From NCBI GenBank assembly GCA_023376005.1, contig CM042145.1:98397317-98461316 (forward strand): a stretch of 64,000 nt of DNA, given 5' to 3'. The position numbers and the translations under genes were made by a program. Below, one piece after another: positions 53,204-63,810 of this stretch. This stretch comes from Doryteuthis pealeii (lineage: Eukaryota > Mollusca > Cephalopoda > Myopsida > Loliginidae). Position 1 is the stretch's first letter, and each line of letters opens with the position of its first letter. The notes beneath the pieces are model-generated. The model saw nothing but the letters and a program-made list of their open reading frames with translations, was not told the origin of the DNA and did not search any database.

Positions 53204-53689
53204 TGGAGATTGTATGACTATCAGTAACCGAAACTATGTCACCAATAGCGTCACAATTCCTTACGTTATATTCTCAATAGTTATTAATTAAATATTCTTA
53301 TTTAATGACTTTGCTGGGATATATTTGCCTCAAAATGTCCCATCTCATTAATGTGTTTAAAGTCCAGTAATCTGTGTTATATATCATTGAGAAATAAATG
53401 TTTATATATTATATGGTGTGAATAATTTGCTTACTGATTTTAACAAAACTGTTTTTAATGAATAATTACTTGGTGTTATAGATTTCTATAATCATTTTTT
53501 TTTAATTCTCAAACGTATTAAAAGCAATCCTATGTATAATTACCTATTGAAATCAAGTACAATAAAGTAAAAATAAGTGTAATTCTTTTTTATATTCGTA
53601 TTTAATTTCATTATTCTTTCTAATTCAATATACAATTCAATTATATTAAACTTAAATACTTGTGTCCGAAGGGCACATTTTTTAGCTAG
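53200..53689 (+). mobile_element. Non-autonomous Helitron, ~490 bp
   Basis: The left block TTATGGAGATTGTATGAC, CAGTAACCGAAACTATGTCA and GTCACAATTCCTTACG matches 55254-55320. The right end has a TGTGTCC-GAA-GGGCACA hairpin (53660-53676), TTTTTTAG and CTAG at 53686-53689, then T. No coding. Confidence 0.65.
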
Positions 53690-53728
53690 TATACACACAC
53701 ACACACACACACTCAAAACACACACACA

Positions 53729-53990
53729 TAACCAGGTAGTATAATGGTTAGAATCCCCGCCTGTCAGCCTGGCAGTGAGGGTTCGAATCACACAAAGCGG
53801 CTTCATATCTATAACTCTGCTGATGGGGCATAATAGGCCGAAATGTAGATCGACTTTTTCTCGATTTGTTTACGCCTTACATTTGAACAGATATATTCGC
53901 CTAATTCATTAATTATCAACTAATTAATTTTCAAATTAGATATGACTTCAATTAAGCACATATACTCCCAAAAATGGTCAGCTATCGCCA
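53729..53990 (+). mobile_element. tRNA-headed hammerhead element, single copy
   Basis: The head GGTAGTATAATGGTTAGAAT, CCCCGCCTGTCAGCC and GAGGGTTCGAATC is tRNA-Asp-like but has a mispaired anticodon stem. It is followed by GCGGCTTCATATCTATAACT and a hammerhead relic at 53815-53857: CTCTG, CTGATGG (A9 to G), stem II, GAAA, TGTAGA. The 3' part is GTTTACGCCTTACATTTGAA, CGCCTAATTCATTAATTATC, ATTAAGCACATATACTCCC. This copy joins head, ribozyme and tail in one piece and defines the 371-bp family at 20937. Confidence 0.75.
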
Positions 53991-54014
53991 TCTCAAACAA
54001 ACTGTTTTTGTACT

Positions 54015-54019
<5 letters not shown>

Positions 54020-54051
<32 letters not shown>
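54020..54051. repeat. (TA)n microsatellite
   Basis: TA run at the 3' edge (minus-strand sense) of the retrozyme-like element. Confidence 0.95.
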
Positions 54052-54056
<5 letters not shown>

Positions 54057-54059
54057 CAT

Positions 54060-54101
54060 CCACAGACACGTGTTTCGACTTATCAAGTCTCCTCAGTGTG
54101 G
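54060..54101 (-). ncRNA. Type I hammerhead ribozyme, intact
   Basis: Minus strand, 42 nt: stem I CCACA, core CTGAGGA, stem II GACTT-GAT-AAGTC (5 bp), GAA, stem III ACACGTGT (self-complementary), C17 giving a GUC triplet, stem I TGTGG. Stems I and II are perfect and all core bases are consensus. Predicted cleavage is between 54065 and 54064. Confidence 0.85.
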
Positions 54102-54354
54102 CTAGACATTTTGTAAGCTACCTACAGCCGGAATTGAAATCCGATCGGTTGGGTGTCAGTCCGGCACCGTAACCATTAGGCTGTCTTCACTTACAGAATG
54201 GGAAGGGGATTTTAACTGTTTTAATACACACATCGCTTTGCGTGTAAAGGCCGTCACAAAGTGCTCCATTCCTTAGAAGAGCGTTGGCGGCCGTCAGCAA
54301 GATCCCCCCCCAGAGTGCTCAACCCTAGAGGATGTGGAGCATATATAGGGTCAT

Positions 54355-54396
54355 CCACAGACACGTGTTTCGACTTATCAAGTCTCCTCAGTGTGG
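54355..54396 (-). ncRNA. Type I hammerhead ribozyme, intact (second copy)
   Basis: Identical to 54060-54101. Cleavage predicted between 54360 and 54359, i.e. 295 nt from the first site. Confidence 0.85.
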
Positions 54397-54456
54397 CTAG
54401 ACATTTTGTAAGCTACCTACAGCCGGAATTGAAATCCGATCGGTTGGGTGTCAGTC

Positions 54457-54602
<146 letters not shown>

Positions 54603-54639
54603 GAATCGATGTATATAAGCAGATAAACCGAGCTCGAGT

Positions 54640-55240
54640 ACTTCATTCTGAGATTTGGAATGCCGTAGTTTTGTATTAGTAAAATTTAGAAAGTCGTAGT
54701 TATGTATTAGTAAAATCGGATGACTTGAATAAACGGCTAATAATTACGACAAGAAAACCCCCGTAGACTATTTCCGAAATGCAACTGCCCATCTTCATCT
54801 GGGAATTGACCGAGCGCAATAAGCACAACTACCGCAATTTGAAAATCCATGTTGCGCATCTGATTATATGGTCAGCTCAAGCCGGCTCCTCCTATATTTC
54901 CAATACGCACCAGACCAAACCTTATTGGTTAAAAACCGAACACATGATCTCTCTTGAGGCTGTTCTCATCCACTGAAATATTACGTCACACAAATTAATT
55001 TTGCGCACGTCACTGTATCCAATTTTGTAAACACCCGGATTTACCTTCGAAATGTTCAAAACTCATTGTTTTTTCTCACGGGCTCAATGATATGTTTTAT
55101 ATTATATAAGTTAGTCAAAATACACTCCTTGTTTTAGGCATATCATTTGTTCTACTTGCGATCAATAACTCGTTTTCACTCTTGTTGATTTCACTGATTA
55201 CGTTTAGCTCTTGTTAGGTAAAGAAAATAAACAATTCTTA
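54640..55240. other. No recognisable gene
   Basis: An ORF of 65 residues (54779-54976) has no domain, signal peptide or repeat context and is left unassigned. A short direct repeat (GTAGTTNTGTATTAGTAAAAT) sits at 54666 and 54695. Confidence 0.35.
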
Positions 55241-55253
55241 AATCTTATTATAA

Positions 55254-56118
55254 TGGAGATTGCGTATTTGTCTGTCTGTAACCGAAACTATATCACTACC
55301 TAAGTCACAATTCCCTTAGTTATTAACGTCACATTCTCCATGATTGTTATTTCTATTTAACACTTAACATCCTATACCACCTCATTCCACCCGACCGAAA
55401 GTCTCATTCGTTTTCCTAATCCACCCCAGACGATAGCCTTTGTTTAAATGTAATATTAAACATATATTTAGAAGTCTTTGATTTAAGGGAAATAACAGGT
55501 AACTTTAGATGCAAAGGTCATTTTTAGCCATTTTTATATATTCTTATAGGAATGCTCGTGGACTTAGAAAATTCTCAACAGGATGCTAAGAGTTAACTCT
55601 TAGCATCCTGTTGAGAATTAATAAAATTACCTTACGTTATAAATTATGTTGACTAAATATGCATGCTAATAACATGCAATTATATTTGTATATACAACAA
55701 AATAGCGGTTTACTGTGTAATCGGTAATGCTTATTTGCATATTAATATTAAAATTTTGATTTTAATAAATATATGCTTAGTATTATTGATTTCTAATCGT
55801 TTGGTTTCATCTTAAAGAATATGAGCAAAAATCACGGGTATAAATCTTAAAAGAAATCCATTAACAAGAAGAAATAACTGTAATTTAATTCTTTACTTCC
55901 TATTTTAACTAAATAATTACATCAGGAAAATTTAGCAGTGAAAGACGGAAGTGATGGAAGAGTAAGTTTCAGTTGTTCTATTTTCCGATTATACCCCCTC
56001 CGTTTCAAATCTTTTTATCTGCATTCTTATTTAGTTTCATTGGCCTTTCTATTTTGATATAATATTTTATTACATTAAATTTAAATACTTGCACCCGGAA
56101 TGTGCATATATTTGCTAG
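55254..56118 (+). mobile_element. Non-autonomous Helitron, ~865 bp
   Basis: The left block ATGGAGATTGCGTATTTGTC, TAACCGAAACTATATCAC and GTCACAATTCCC matches 53202-53270. The right end has a TGCACCCGGAATGTGCA hairpin (56090-56106), TATATTTG and CTAG at 56115-56118, then T. The interior matches 17077-17640 and 18500-18650 on the opposite strand. A 50-bp perfect palindrome lies inside at 55570-55619. Confidence 0.7.
55570..55619. repeat. Perfect 50-bp palindrome
   Basis: AATTCTCAACAGGATGCTAA, GAGTT and the exact inverted copy with no spacer. Confidence 0.95.
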
Positions 56119-56459
56119 TAATAAATACTTTTGCTTTGTGTTGAGAGCATAAAGAATAAACATATTAGAGCTCATAATTCATTACATTCTATTTTATCAT
56201 GTTTTATACAGTGCTATTTTTTATTTAAAAAAAAACCTAACAAAAAATTAAGGGGGAGTTGTTGGGGGTGGCTGGAATGGATTAATAGCATTTCAGTTTA
56301 TTTCAATGGAGAAATTGATTTGATATACGAGGAAAATAAGTTACGAGTGGAAAGAATTAAACTGGTAAGCCAAGGTACCACTGTAATTATATCATGTTAT
56401 CAATATCATATCATTATTATAGTATAATAATAATGATAATCATAACATAATTACGAGTG

Positions 56460-57000
56460 TTCCAAATTGGAAGTTCTCCAAGTTACGAGCTGTCACTCTG
56501 TTTTCAACTGTGTTCCGAGCTAGAATATGGTGGTAATGTCGACATTATAACGTTTCGGTCTATCAGACCTTCTTCAGGACGCGAACTGAGTTCTTGTATT
56601 GAAGGATTCAATTCTCTTACTGACGAGTGTCTTGCGGTCGTGATTGGGGAGCGGTCAGCTGCTGGTGATCTGGTGTGAATATTTCGGATAGTATTAGGGA
56701 TTTGTGTGTGATCTTGCGGTGCTTGTGGTGTTTATGGGGTCACGGGGTGGAACTGGGGTGAAAGTAGAGGGTGGAAGTAGGGGATTGTCTGTGTATATTA
56801 GACTTTGGGTCTAATGGAGATAGGAGTGTGAGTCGAGTAGGAAATGGTAAAATGGATTTTATTATTTGTGTTTGTTTATTTGTTTATTATTTATTTGTTT
56901 TTGTGTCGTGTTGTTATTTTTTGCCCTATAGTCAGTTCATGTCCCGAAGAAGGTCTGATAGACCGAAACATTATATCATTATATGTTAATAAGTTACCTA
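56460..57000. mobile_element. Foldback element with divergent hammerhead-like motifs
   Basis: Minus-strand motif at 56538-56580 and plus-strand motif at 56940-56985 share GAAGAAGGTCTGATAGACCG and GTTC upstream. They point outward and enclose about 360 bp that is unusually G-rich (56590-56850) and unlike any other stretch of the window. No convincing ORF lies in the spacer. Confidence 0.65.
56538..56580 (-). ncRNA. Hammerhead ribozyme variant (extra A after A9)
   Basis: Minus strand: stem I GTC/GAC (3 bp), core CTGAAGA (rc of 56571-56577), extra A, stem II GGTC-TGATA-GACC (4 bp), GAA, stem III ACGT-TATA-ATGT (one G-U), C17 in a GUC triplet. Cleavage predicted between 56541 and 56540. The plus-strand twin has CCGAAGA, losing U4. 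Confidence 0.6.
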
Positions 57001-57065
57001 AAAACATTTAAATTACTCAATTTATTACTCCAAAGAAAAATGTCATTTACAAAAAAGAATAAACA

Positions 57066-57430
57066 TTGAAACATATTACAGCACATAATTTACTACATTC
57101 TATTTTATTATCCAATGTTATTTTGCATTATTTAGATTTTTCGGAATGTTGTCCTCATCTTTATTGTTTTATACACAACGATTCGGCCGATATGCCCGGT
57201 GGCTTTCTTCCGGTGTTTCTTGCCGAACTCAGGAAACTTCTCATCGAAATCGGGAACCTTCTTGTTGAACTCGGGAGCCTTTGTGTCGTAATCGGGAGCC
57301 TTCCCAGAACTTCGAACCGAACTCTTTATTTAATCCATCAGGGTAGATTGTTTTCAATTTGTTGTGTATGTAATAATAAAGATGAGCACAACAGTTCGAA
57401 AAATCTAAATGATACAAATTATCAAGCCTC
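57066..57430. mobile_element. Foldback element with 21-nt repeat core (relative of 16.2-16.7 kb)
   Basis: Arms 57125-57185 and 57355-57422 pair (ATTTAGATTTTTCGGAATGT with its inverted copy). Minus-strand 57200-57310 consists of 21-nt units read APDYDTK, APEFNKK, VPDFDEK, FPEFGKK. The hammerhead-like core is decayed to CGGAAGA and GAATC. Confidence 0.6.
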
Positions 57431-57599
57431 ATCTCAAAAATTCAGACAAATAATACAGTTCTATTTTTCTAATTCAAAAAATGTAAAAAAAAAAATTTAA
57501 AAAAAAAAAGAATCATGGTGTTTTCTTTGGTGAGTGACTAGAACTGATTAACAGCATTTAAAAATGTTAAAAAGCGACGGTTTATATTGAGGAAACATT

Positions 57600-57810
57600 G
57601 TTGACGCGCAATGTGTAATAGTTATCGTTTTAGGAAATGGACACGCCCAGACGAGTCCAAATCCTTCAGTAAGCTGGTTGCATTTAAATAGCACTCATGC
57701 CCTTGGGAAAAGTGCGCACATTCTCCCTCCAGCTATGGGTAAATAGTGGGGTAGACTGAGCTCTCAAACCTTATTTAGGCAAACAGTCTAGGAGAAGGAA
57801 AACTCCGATT
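57600..57810 (+). mobile_element. SINE family A copy
   Basis: GACGCGCAATGTGTAATAG head, GAGTCCAAATCCTTC B box, CTCATGCCCTTGGGAAAAG, CCAGCTATGGGTAAATAG, CAAACAGTCTAGGAGAAGG. Confidence 0.75.
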
Positions 57811-58004
57811 GGTTGCGACAAAAAGGGGGGTAACAAAGTTTGGTGTTTGGTAATATCAAAAATGTATTTTTTTTTCCTTCTGTGGATGGAATACGGGGGT
57901 GAGGCGAAGCCATTTTTCGGGGTTCGTAGTCTTCACTTCTTCGACACGATGCAATTTCTAAACGAACCTGAAACTGTCTTCACTACGCCATGCTCCGAGT
58001 AAAC

Positions 58005-58500
58005 AATTTGGTTCGTTGGTTGGCTCGTTGGTTGGTGTGTTCATTCGTTGGATTTTACGGCGTGTCAACCCTTGGGTTATTTTATGCCGTAGACATTTTG
58101 TTTTATTCATTTTTGTAAGGTATTCATTTTTTTTTCTTCAGACTGCACTTTTTATAATATATATATTTATCTATTTAAAACATATTTTGATCTATTTAAC
58201 CCATAGATTAGTTCTTAATAGGTACTACCACTCCAGATCAGAGTGGACCTGGGAGTAATGGTGATTAAGGAGTATTCCACATTCCCCAGAGATTCAGAAT
58301 TGGAACGTTACCATTGGATGCAGTTTAATGTCATACGCAGGACACTAAGACATTCAGCCACCGCCTTCTAGCACACATATGATAAAAATGATCAGGGTTT
58401 TTTCATAAAGGCAATAGGTTCGAGACAATCTTATAGGTGCTTGGGCTTGACGTGGCCAGCCGATTAATAAGTGGGGCCTCTAAGTATGGGCCACAGTGGA
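58005..58500 (-). mobile_element. CCAA-tailed repeat (family C), copy
   Basis: GGTTCGTTGGTTGGC at the tail, then GGATTTTACGGCGTGTCAAC, TTATGCCGTAGACATTTTG, GATCTATTTAACCC, AGGTACTACCACTCC, GCCACCGCCTTCTAGCAC and GGGCTTGACGTGGCC. Confidence 0.8.
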
Positions 58501-58714
58501 GTGCATATCATATATTCCGATGTAACATAAAAGGACCACAAAAATCTCCCCGTGTAGTAATTACAGATTCACTAGTCTTAACAAACGTTTTAACAGCAAA
58601 TGCACGTTGTGCAATGGTCCAGGCCATGATCGTAACTGAGTGAATATTAAAAAAAAGGTGGTAAGACATAAGGTAGATAGAGCTACCATTACCACTTGCC
58701 TTTGTTCGCTTGCT

Positions 58715-59950
58715 ACCCAACGAGGGTATACGGTATATAACAATAATGGTTCAGAAAAGAATCGAAAGGATTTGGTTTACCAGTAATAAATCTTTCGGAC
58801 AACTGGCTAACACTGTTCAAGATAATATCATCAAAAGAATTGTTAGATGACAGTTTAAGATGTGGAATGTATTCTAGTTGTACACTGTATATAACTAAAA
58901 ATATTTTAAAACCGTTATTTAGCGTCACCTTAGCGACAGAAACAAAACTATAGTTTAGCCAAATAATAAATAGCCTTGATAATGTTCCGTAGTTGTGTGG
59001 TGGCATGGGTTTTTTTCACAAGCCCTGTAGCGAAAATTCTAAGGAGCCATTGTTTTTCAGATCAGCGAATGGAAAAATACCAGTAACGGTTACGGCCCCA
59101 ACTGACCCCAGAGGTGCGAATTTCACAAGTCACGTGATAGAGTTAGTTATGTAATCAGTTTCAACCTAAATGAGACGCAGAGCAGACGTGCGACTGCGAG
59201 GTTGCTAACTCCCGCGCGGTGAAAATGGGCAATGCAGTGATAAAATCTCGTACATGAAATCAAAGTATAGTAGTTAATTAATACATGACTTGAAAAGAAG
59301 CCCTTACCTTGAAGAAGACAAGAAGAAACTAGACAACGATGGCCGAAACAAAGAAGTAAAGGAAACAGCACTAGACGATCATAGCCGAAAGGAAGAAGAT
59401 AGAAAAAAGAAATGGAAGCAAGTAAGTCACAGTCTTAACACCGTCTGTCTGTCTGTCTGTCTCTCTATCACACGAGAACTCTGTCGATGTATATACCTAA
59501 CGAGTGTATATATGTTTATCAACGAGTGTATATATGTTTATCAACTGCTCGAGCAGGACGCGACACAAAGTCAATTTTTTAAGCGGAGTTCAACAGGTTT
59601 GAATTCAGAGTTTTCCTTCTCCTAGACCGGTTGCCTAACCAAGGTTAAAGAGCCCAGTCTTCCCTACTATTTATACATAGCTGGAAGGAGAGTAGGTTTC
59701 ATACCTTTCCCAAGGGTATTAACGCTAAGTGAAATGCAATTACCACATCCAGGATTTGAACTCGGAGCGACGAGTCCATTTCCCATGACTTTAACCATTA
59801 ACCACGCGCTTCCTACCCAAGGAGGGTATACGGTATATAACAATAATGGTTCAGAAAAGAAACAAAAGGATTTGTTTTACCAGTAATAACTCTTTCGGAC
59901 AACTGGCTAACACCGTTCAAGATAATATCATCAAAAGAATTGTTAGATAA
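58715..59950. repeat. ~136-bp direct duplication 1.1 kb apart
   Basis: GAGGGTATACGGTATATAAC, ATGGTTCAGAAAAGAA and GACAACTGGCTAACAC occur at 58723-58850 and 59821-59950 with few differences. The second copy starts at the edge of the SINE A at 59550-59812. Between them, 58860-59545 holds no gene I can support. Confidence 0.75.
59550..59812 (-). mobile_element. SINE family A copy, full length
   Basis: Minus strand: GAAGCGCGTGGTTAATGG, GAGTTCAAATCCTGGATG, CACTTAGCGTTAATACCC, AGGGAAGACTGGGCTC, GTGTCGCGTCCTGCTCGAG. Very close to the copy at 39885. Confidence 0.85.
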
Positions 59951-60640
59951 CTTAAGAGAAAAGATTTTTAAAAACTTTTGGCTTTTTTGGTATATAAGGT
60001 GTGTGCTAGATCGTCGCTCCTACTTATAGATTCGGCCAGAATCATGTGATCTATCTCTTGGCCAATCACTGGCAGTACTCTGAGGTTGATACAATACTTA
60101 AACCGACCCTGCTGAACATAATTACTGTGATCTTCGTGGACGACGGACATAGGATTAAATCACTGGATCTTTACCAATACGCAGGATAGGACTTATACCC
60201 TTACCAAGGATTCCCTAACACAGGACTTTCTTTAAGCCATTTTCAACTGGCCAAGGATGGCATTTAAAAACTTTACAAAAACAATAAGGATTCAATTATT
60301 TTTCACCAAATTTGTTTTAACTACAGGAATATGTAGCAGTCCAAAATAAGTAACGGGTGATTTTTTGTTACAGAAGTGTAGCAAATTTATGTTCGGTGAC
60401 AGATTTGATGATAAATAATACCTAATAATATCCGTTTTGATCAGTAGGGGTGTACTTATTTATGGGCGATAGTGTACATAGTAAACCGGAGAGGGCTTTC
60501 TGAAACATTAGCATATAGAGATGTTTTGTTTGTTTTGTTTTATTTGTTTGTTTTTTTGTGTTTGTTTTTTTTTTACTTGCAAACACATATACACATGAAA
60601 AAGTTTTCCGAACACGCATGCAAATAAAACAAACGCGTAT
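59951..60640. other. No recognisable gene
   Basis: Unique within the window. The 60-residue minus-strand ORF at 59968-60150 has no supporting features. Confidence 0.4.
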
Positions 60641-60721
60641 ATCTACACGCATGGATGCATGCACACACACGCACACACACACATATATACAAACACACAT
60701 ACACACATACATATATATATA

Positions 60722-60777
<56 letters not shown>

Positions 60778-60920
60778 CATACACGCGCACATATACATAA
60801 ATACACATATATATGAACACCTGCATGCAGACACAGACACCTACAGAGACGCACATACACACATATATATATACATACATACATATAGACACACATACAT
60901 ACATACATACATACATACGC

Positions 60921-60959
<39 letters not shown>

Positions 60960-61039
60960 CACATGCACACAAATACACACACATGCATATATGCACACAT
61001 AAATACAAATACATATATATGCACGCAAATATAATATGA

Positions 61040-61095
<56 letters not shown>
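60640..61095. repeat. (CA)n/(TA)n/(CATA)n compound microsatellite
   Basis: About 450 bp of CA, CATA and TA runs. Confidence 0.95.
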
Positions 61096-61354
61096 TTTAC
61101 GTTATAATGGACATAGTTACAAGACTTCTGGATTCATGTGAATAGGTTTATGTTGTAAAAGCCAAAATATTTTTAAGGAAGGAAAAATACGTGGATGAAT
61201 GCAGTGAAGACTGTTAAGAAAAGAACCTTTCAAGTTAAAATAAATATGTACAAAAGGGAGACACCTCAATAGATACAAATGTCTCAGTATCTCGAAGGAA
61301 GTATGTCTCTCTTTTTCATCTCATTCTTTTGTGCCTACGTCTGGTAGTGGCGGT

Positions 61355-61404
61355 TGTTATTGCTGTTGTTGTTGTTGTTGTTGTTCTTCTTCTTCTTCTT
61401 CTTC

Positions 61405-61445
<41 letters not shown>

Positions 61446-61492
61446 GTTGTTGTTGTTATTTTATTTTTATTTATTATTTCACTCATAGCGAG

Positions 61493-61560
<68 letters not shown>
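61355..61560. repeat. (GTT)n(CTT)n(ATT)n microsatellite
   Basis: This is the complement of the AAC/AAG/AAT tail seen at 14964-15076, so it is the 3' tail of the LINE on the minus strand. Confidence 0.9.
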
Positions 61561-61561
<1 letters not shown>

Positions 61562-61564
61562 TTG

Positions 61565-61740
61565 AGTTTTTTCATTCCAGCGATGGCTGATGGTCTTTCA
61601 CTGGAGTCTGCGTGACAACAAGTCTCCTCATGTCTCCAGGATTCTTCTGAGTATTCTATTCAATTGCAGCAATGCAGTAGTCTGGGTGGTCTCAATTCTA
61701 CCTCTGATTTCCAGATCCTCCAGTCTTTTCACTCCTTACG
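61565..61740 (-). mobile_element. RLE-LINE 3' UTR, 5'-truncated copy
   Basis: Minus strand CAGACTCCAGTGAAAGACC, ATCAGCCATCGCTGGAATG and AAAAAACTC then (AAT)n, preceded by ACTGCTGCAATTG- and ATACTCAGAAGAATCCTGG-like blocks. This corresponds to 14830-14963. Confidence 0.8.
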
Positions 61741-61742
61741 AG

Positions 61743-61789
<47 letters not shown>

Positions 61790-61790
61790 G
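61741..61790. repeat. (ATT)n microsatellite
   Basis: Tail of the next LINE copy. Confidence 0.95.
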
Positions 61791-62035
61791 TGGTTTTCAC
61801 ATGCGCCTAAGCTGGTGGTTCACTGGAGGCTGGGTGACAGCAAGTCTTCCCATGTCTTCAGGGCTCTTCTGGGTATTTTAGCTGATCGTAACAGTGCTGT
61901 AGTTTGGATAATCTCGATTCTTCCTTTGATTTCCTATTCCCCCAAATTCTTTTCCAGACCTTTGCGGACCGTTCCAAGGGCACCACTTACAATTGGTACA
62001 ACCTTCATCTTCATGTTCTACCGTGTCTATCTTTT
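61790..62035 (-). mobile_element. RLE-LINE 3' end, second 5'-truncated copy
   Basis: The minus strand encodes the GALGTVRK-like end of the endonuclease region (complement of ACGGTCCGCAAAGG area), then the 3' UTR through CAGTGAACCACCAGC and (AAT)n at 61741-61789. A further (ATT)n run at 62038-62093 follows. Confidence 0.75.
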
Positions 62036-62038
62036 CGC

Positions 62039-62096
<58 letters not shown>

Positions 62097-62099
62097 TTT

Positions 62100-62560
62100 C
62101 TTCGCTTCTTCTTTTTTTAATTCAGCGCTTCAATTTCTTTCTTCTTTTTCCTTTTTTATCTTTGCCTTCATTTTCTTTCAACTCTTTTATGCACATATTC
62201 TTCGTCTTTATATCCTTTTTCTCTCTCTCTTTCTCTTTCTTCTGCTGACTCTTTTCGCATATACTTTTTCTTTGTTGTCATTTTTTCTTTATCACCTTTT
62301 AACATTACTGTCCATCTTTCTTTTTCTAAATTTCTTTCTATCTACTTTCAATTTGGGTTTACTTTATTCTTTTTCTCCTCCCTTTTCTGTTACGAATTTT
62401 GTCTTCCGTTTATAAATCTTTTGGCCATCTTCTTCTTTTCATTTTTGTATGCTTTTTTATTCACATTATTTTCTTTGAAGCTTCTTCAAAATGTTTTTAT
62501 GGGAGTTTTTGCCTCTAAGTTTCTTCTTTTCTTCTTCATCTTTCTTGGGAGTTTTTAATC
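62100..62560. repeat. Polypyrimidine tract
   Basis: T and C only, apart from scattered purines. No gene; phenylalanine/serine ORFs are composition artefacts. Confidence 0.85.
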
Positions 62561-63810
62561 TCTATATTCTCTTTTGTCATTCGTTCCAGTATTCTGCGTC
62601 TTCTTTTTCTTTCTGTGCTCATTTATTTATATTTTCTTTTTCTTTTCTTTTTTCCTCTTCATATTTTCTTCATCATTTTTCATGCGCATTTTTAATCTTT
62701 TTTTTTCTTTTTTCATCTTAATATTAAAGATCGTTTTTCCTTTCTTTTCTTCTTCAATTTTTCTTCATAGTCTTTTTCATATCTCATTATTTTTATTTTC
62801 AATCTTACTAATATTTTCTGCACTGGTTTATTCATTTTTCTTTCTTCTTTTCTTTTTTTTTTTTTTCAAATTATCTTCATCGTTTGTTATGCGTGTTTTT
62901 AATCACATTATTTTCTTTTTTCATTCTAATATTCTGCATCTTTTTTTCTGCCCTTATTCATGCATATTTTCTTCTTTTTCTTCTTCAAATTTTCTTCATT
63001 ATTTTTCACTGCGGTTTTTAATCTAATTTTTCCTTTTTCTGAGTTACTAATATTCTGCGTCATTTTTTTTCTATGCTTATTTCTTTGTATTTTTTATCTT
63101 TTCCTTATTCAAATTTTCTTTATCGTTTTTCATGTGAATTTTTAATCTCATTATTTTTTTTTTATTTAAATATTCTGGATTTTTTTCTTCACTCATTCAT
63201 TCGTATTTTCATCATTTTCTTCTTCTGATTTTCTTCATCGTTTTTTTTTTTTTTTTTTTTTTCTGTGAGTTTTCAATCTCATTATTTTTAATATTTCATT
63301 CTTACTAATATTGTGCGTCGTTTTGATTTTCTGAACTTATTCATTAGTATTTTCTTCTTTTCCTTTTCTTATTCAAATTTTTTTCATTCTTTTACATGCG
63401 GGTTTTTAAACTCATTATTTGTTGTGTTTTTTTTTTTTTTAATTTATTTTAATATCCTGCATCATATTTTTCTGCATTCATACATTCGTATTTTCTTCTT
63501 CTTCTTTCTTCTTCGTCTTTTTCTGTGAGTTTTTCATCACATTATTTTCTTATATTTTTCTTTTTCATTTATTATTCCGCTTTTTTTCTGCGCTTATTTA
63601 TTCGTATTTCTTTCTTCTTTTCTTTGTCTCCTTCAAATTTTATTCGTTTTGTTTTTTTTTCTTAGAGTTTTCAATTTCATTATTCTTCCTTTTTTTATAC
63701 TTTTTAATATTCTGCATAATGTTTTTTTTTTTGGGGGGGGGCGATTAATCCTTCATATATTCTTTTTCTTCTTCAAATTTTCTTCATAATTTTCGCGCGC
63801 TTATCTACAT
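62560..63810. repeat. Pyrimidine-rich minisatellite, ~120-bp unit
   Basis: The unit runs TTCTTCAAATTTTCTTCAT, TTTTTCATGCGCGTTTTTAA, TCTCATTATTTTCTTTTT, AATATTCTGCGTC, TTTTTCTGCGCTTATTCATT, CGTATTTTCTTC. The TTCTTCAT marker recurs near 62665, 62755, 62872, 62992, 63115, 63232, 63376 and 63780. At least eight degenerate copies. The tract continues as pyrimidines to the window end. Confidence 0.75.

Larger units (their letters stand above)
54047..54453 (-). mobile_element. Retrozyme-like element: 295-bp unit, two hammerheads
   Basis: A segment of about 112 bp (54047-54158) is repeated without visible change at 54342-54453. Each copy carries a complete minus-strand hammerhead, so one 295-nt unit is bounded by two cleavage sites. 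In minus-strand order a unit has the hammerhead 3' strand, a spacer with GGCCGCCAACGCTCTTCTAA, TGAAGACAGCCTAATGG and ACGGTGCCGGACTG (A-box region), TTTCAATTCCGG (B-box region) and the next hammerhead. Direct repeats with hammerheads enclosing a short non-coding unit define retrozymes, which move as self-cleaved circular RNA. No protein is encoded. A decayed relative is at 21600-21912. Confidence 0.8.

Noticed and set aside
53735..53801. Possible functional tRNA-Asp gene
   Set aside because: D and T arms and a GTC-like anticodon are visible, but the anticodon stem has two mismatches, the acceptor ends do not pair, and the same head occurs in a diverged copy at 21119-21173 attached to the same hammerhead and tail. 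It is a SINE head.
59290..59625. Lysine/glutamate-rich ORF, possible exon ending at GTAAGT (59426)
   Set aside because: The first 45 codons look coding-like and a GTAAGT follows, but the donor context CAA is weak, no acceptor or domain is seen and composition alone can explain it. Not strong enough to report.
61590..62120. 176-residue ORF on the plus strand
   Set aside because: It is the complement of LINE 3' UTR and endonuclease sequence joined by ATT runs.
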